A DNA stretch of 58,643 nt from positions 1 to 58,643 of the forward strand of contig NZ_JADMJL010000036.1 of NCBI RefSeq assembly GCF_018780585.1, in the 5' to 3' direction. The position numbers were made by a program, and so were the translations under genes. The notes beneath the pieces were generated by a model. It had not been told where the DNA came from. It saw nothing but the letters and a program-made list of their open reading frames with translations, and ran no database searches. Below are positions 58,601 to 58,643 of this stretch, piece after piece; positions within the stretch are counted from its first letter, which is position 1, and each line of letters starts with the position of its first letter. The DNA is from Methyloversatilis discipulorum (lineage in GTDB: Bacteria > Pseudomonadota > Gammaproteobacteria > Burkholderiales > Rhodocyclaceae).

Positions 58601-58643
58601 TTCTATGTTCCGGCGCAAGCGTTTTCGTGCTGTTTCGGGACAT

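Larger units (their letters stand above)
58193..58643. other. Downstream region after the porin (451 bp, to window end)
   Basis: It begins with the porin terminator. The rest holds no intact gene. A stretch near 58318-58462 can be read in fragments as protein-like (for example LNLATTDGVLDAYADAGVSVLRC) but is interrupted and unrecognised. It may be a gene remnant or chance. REP-like palindromes occupy about 58533-58600. Confidence 0.5.

Noticed and set aside
1-58643. CRISPR arrays, insertion sequences, prophage genes, tRNA and rRNA genes
   Set aside because: I looked through intergenic regions for regularly spaced repeats, transposase motifs, integrase genes and tRNA cloverleaf or rRNA signatures and found none. 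A computed scan would be needed to exclude degenerate copies.

Overview
This 58.6-kb window comes from the chromosome of a high-GC betaproteobacterium. The gene repertoire fits a facultatively denitrifying, metabolically versatile organism of the Rhodocyclales type. A Methyloversatilis-like or related lineage is my best guess, inferred from family content only. Nearly all of it is well-packed core metabolism. I see no insertion sequence, phage gene, CRISPR array, tRNA or rRNA.

Layout. 1-6.3 kb: nitrate respiration, all leftward: narXL, then narK1-narK2-narG (narG is cut by the window edge), with FNR-like and NarL-like sites in front. 6.5-9.2 kb: an orphan multi-PAS/GAF histidine kinase. 9.3-19.4 kb: a leftward Calvin-cycle/glycolysis cluster (fbp, prk, tkt, gap, pgk, pyk, fba, purC) with a divergent cbbR. 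No RuBisCO gene is in the window. A rho-independent terminator with an upstream hairpin array between cbbR and fbp suggests a small RNA or leader. 20.8-28.7 kb: housekeeping genes (inositol monophosphatase family, rsmE, PPK2-type polyphosphate:AMP phosphotransferase, argA, a diguanylate cyclase, an Fe(II)-trafficking protein and a Sel1-repeat protein).

28.7-33.2 kb: phoU and rpiA follow the most unusual segment, a tight four-gene cassette: a Cys-rich protein with a Tat-like leader, a PqqD-like peptide chaperone, an HprK-related kinase and a nucleotidyltransferase. This is the arrangement known as 'HPr-rel-A', for which I know no established function. It resembles the tailoring half of some lasso-peptide clusters without the cyclase and protease. 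33.5-39.5 kb: pyruvate dehydrogenase complex (aceE, aceF, lpd) behind a perfect dyad.

39.9-47.6 kb: an alcohol-oxidation operon (Rieske protein, PQQ alcohol dehydrogenase, outer-membrane protein, DUF1097 protein, AldA-type aldehyde dehydrogenase) diverges from an AcoR-like sigma-54 activator. A -24/-12 promoter and two dyads lie between them. The quinoprotein has the Asp-x-Asp feature of lanthanide enzymes but lacks the adjacent-cysteine pair. 47.8-51.5 kb: lldR and lutACB for lactate, with a near-ideal LldR operator. 51.5-58.2 kb: PilZ protein, nrdR-ribD, a Do-type protease, folE and a porin. REP/BIME-like palindromic repeats punctuate gene ends at about 3.5, 47.7 and 54.2 kb, with a weaker one at 58.5 kb.

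Taken together the region covers anaerobic respiration (nar), carbon entry from alcohols and lactate (PQQ-ADH/AldA and Lut), pyruvate oxidation (PDH) and sugar-phosphate cycling (cbb genes, rpiA).
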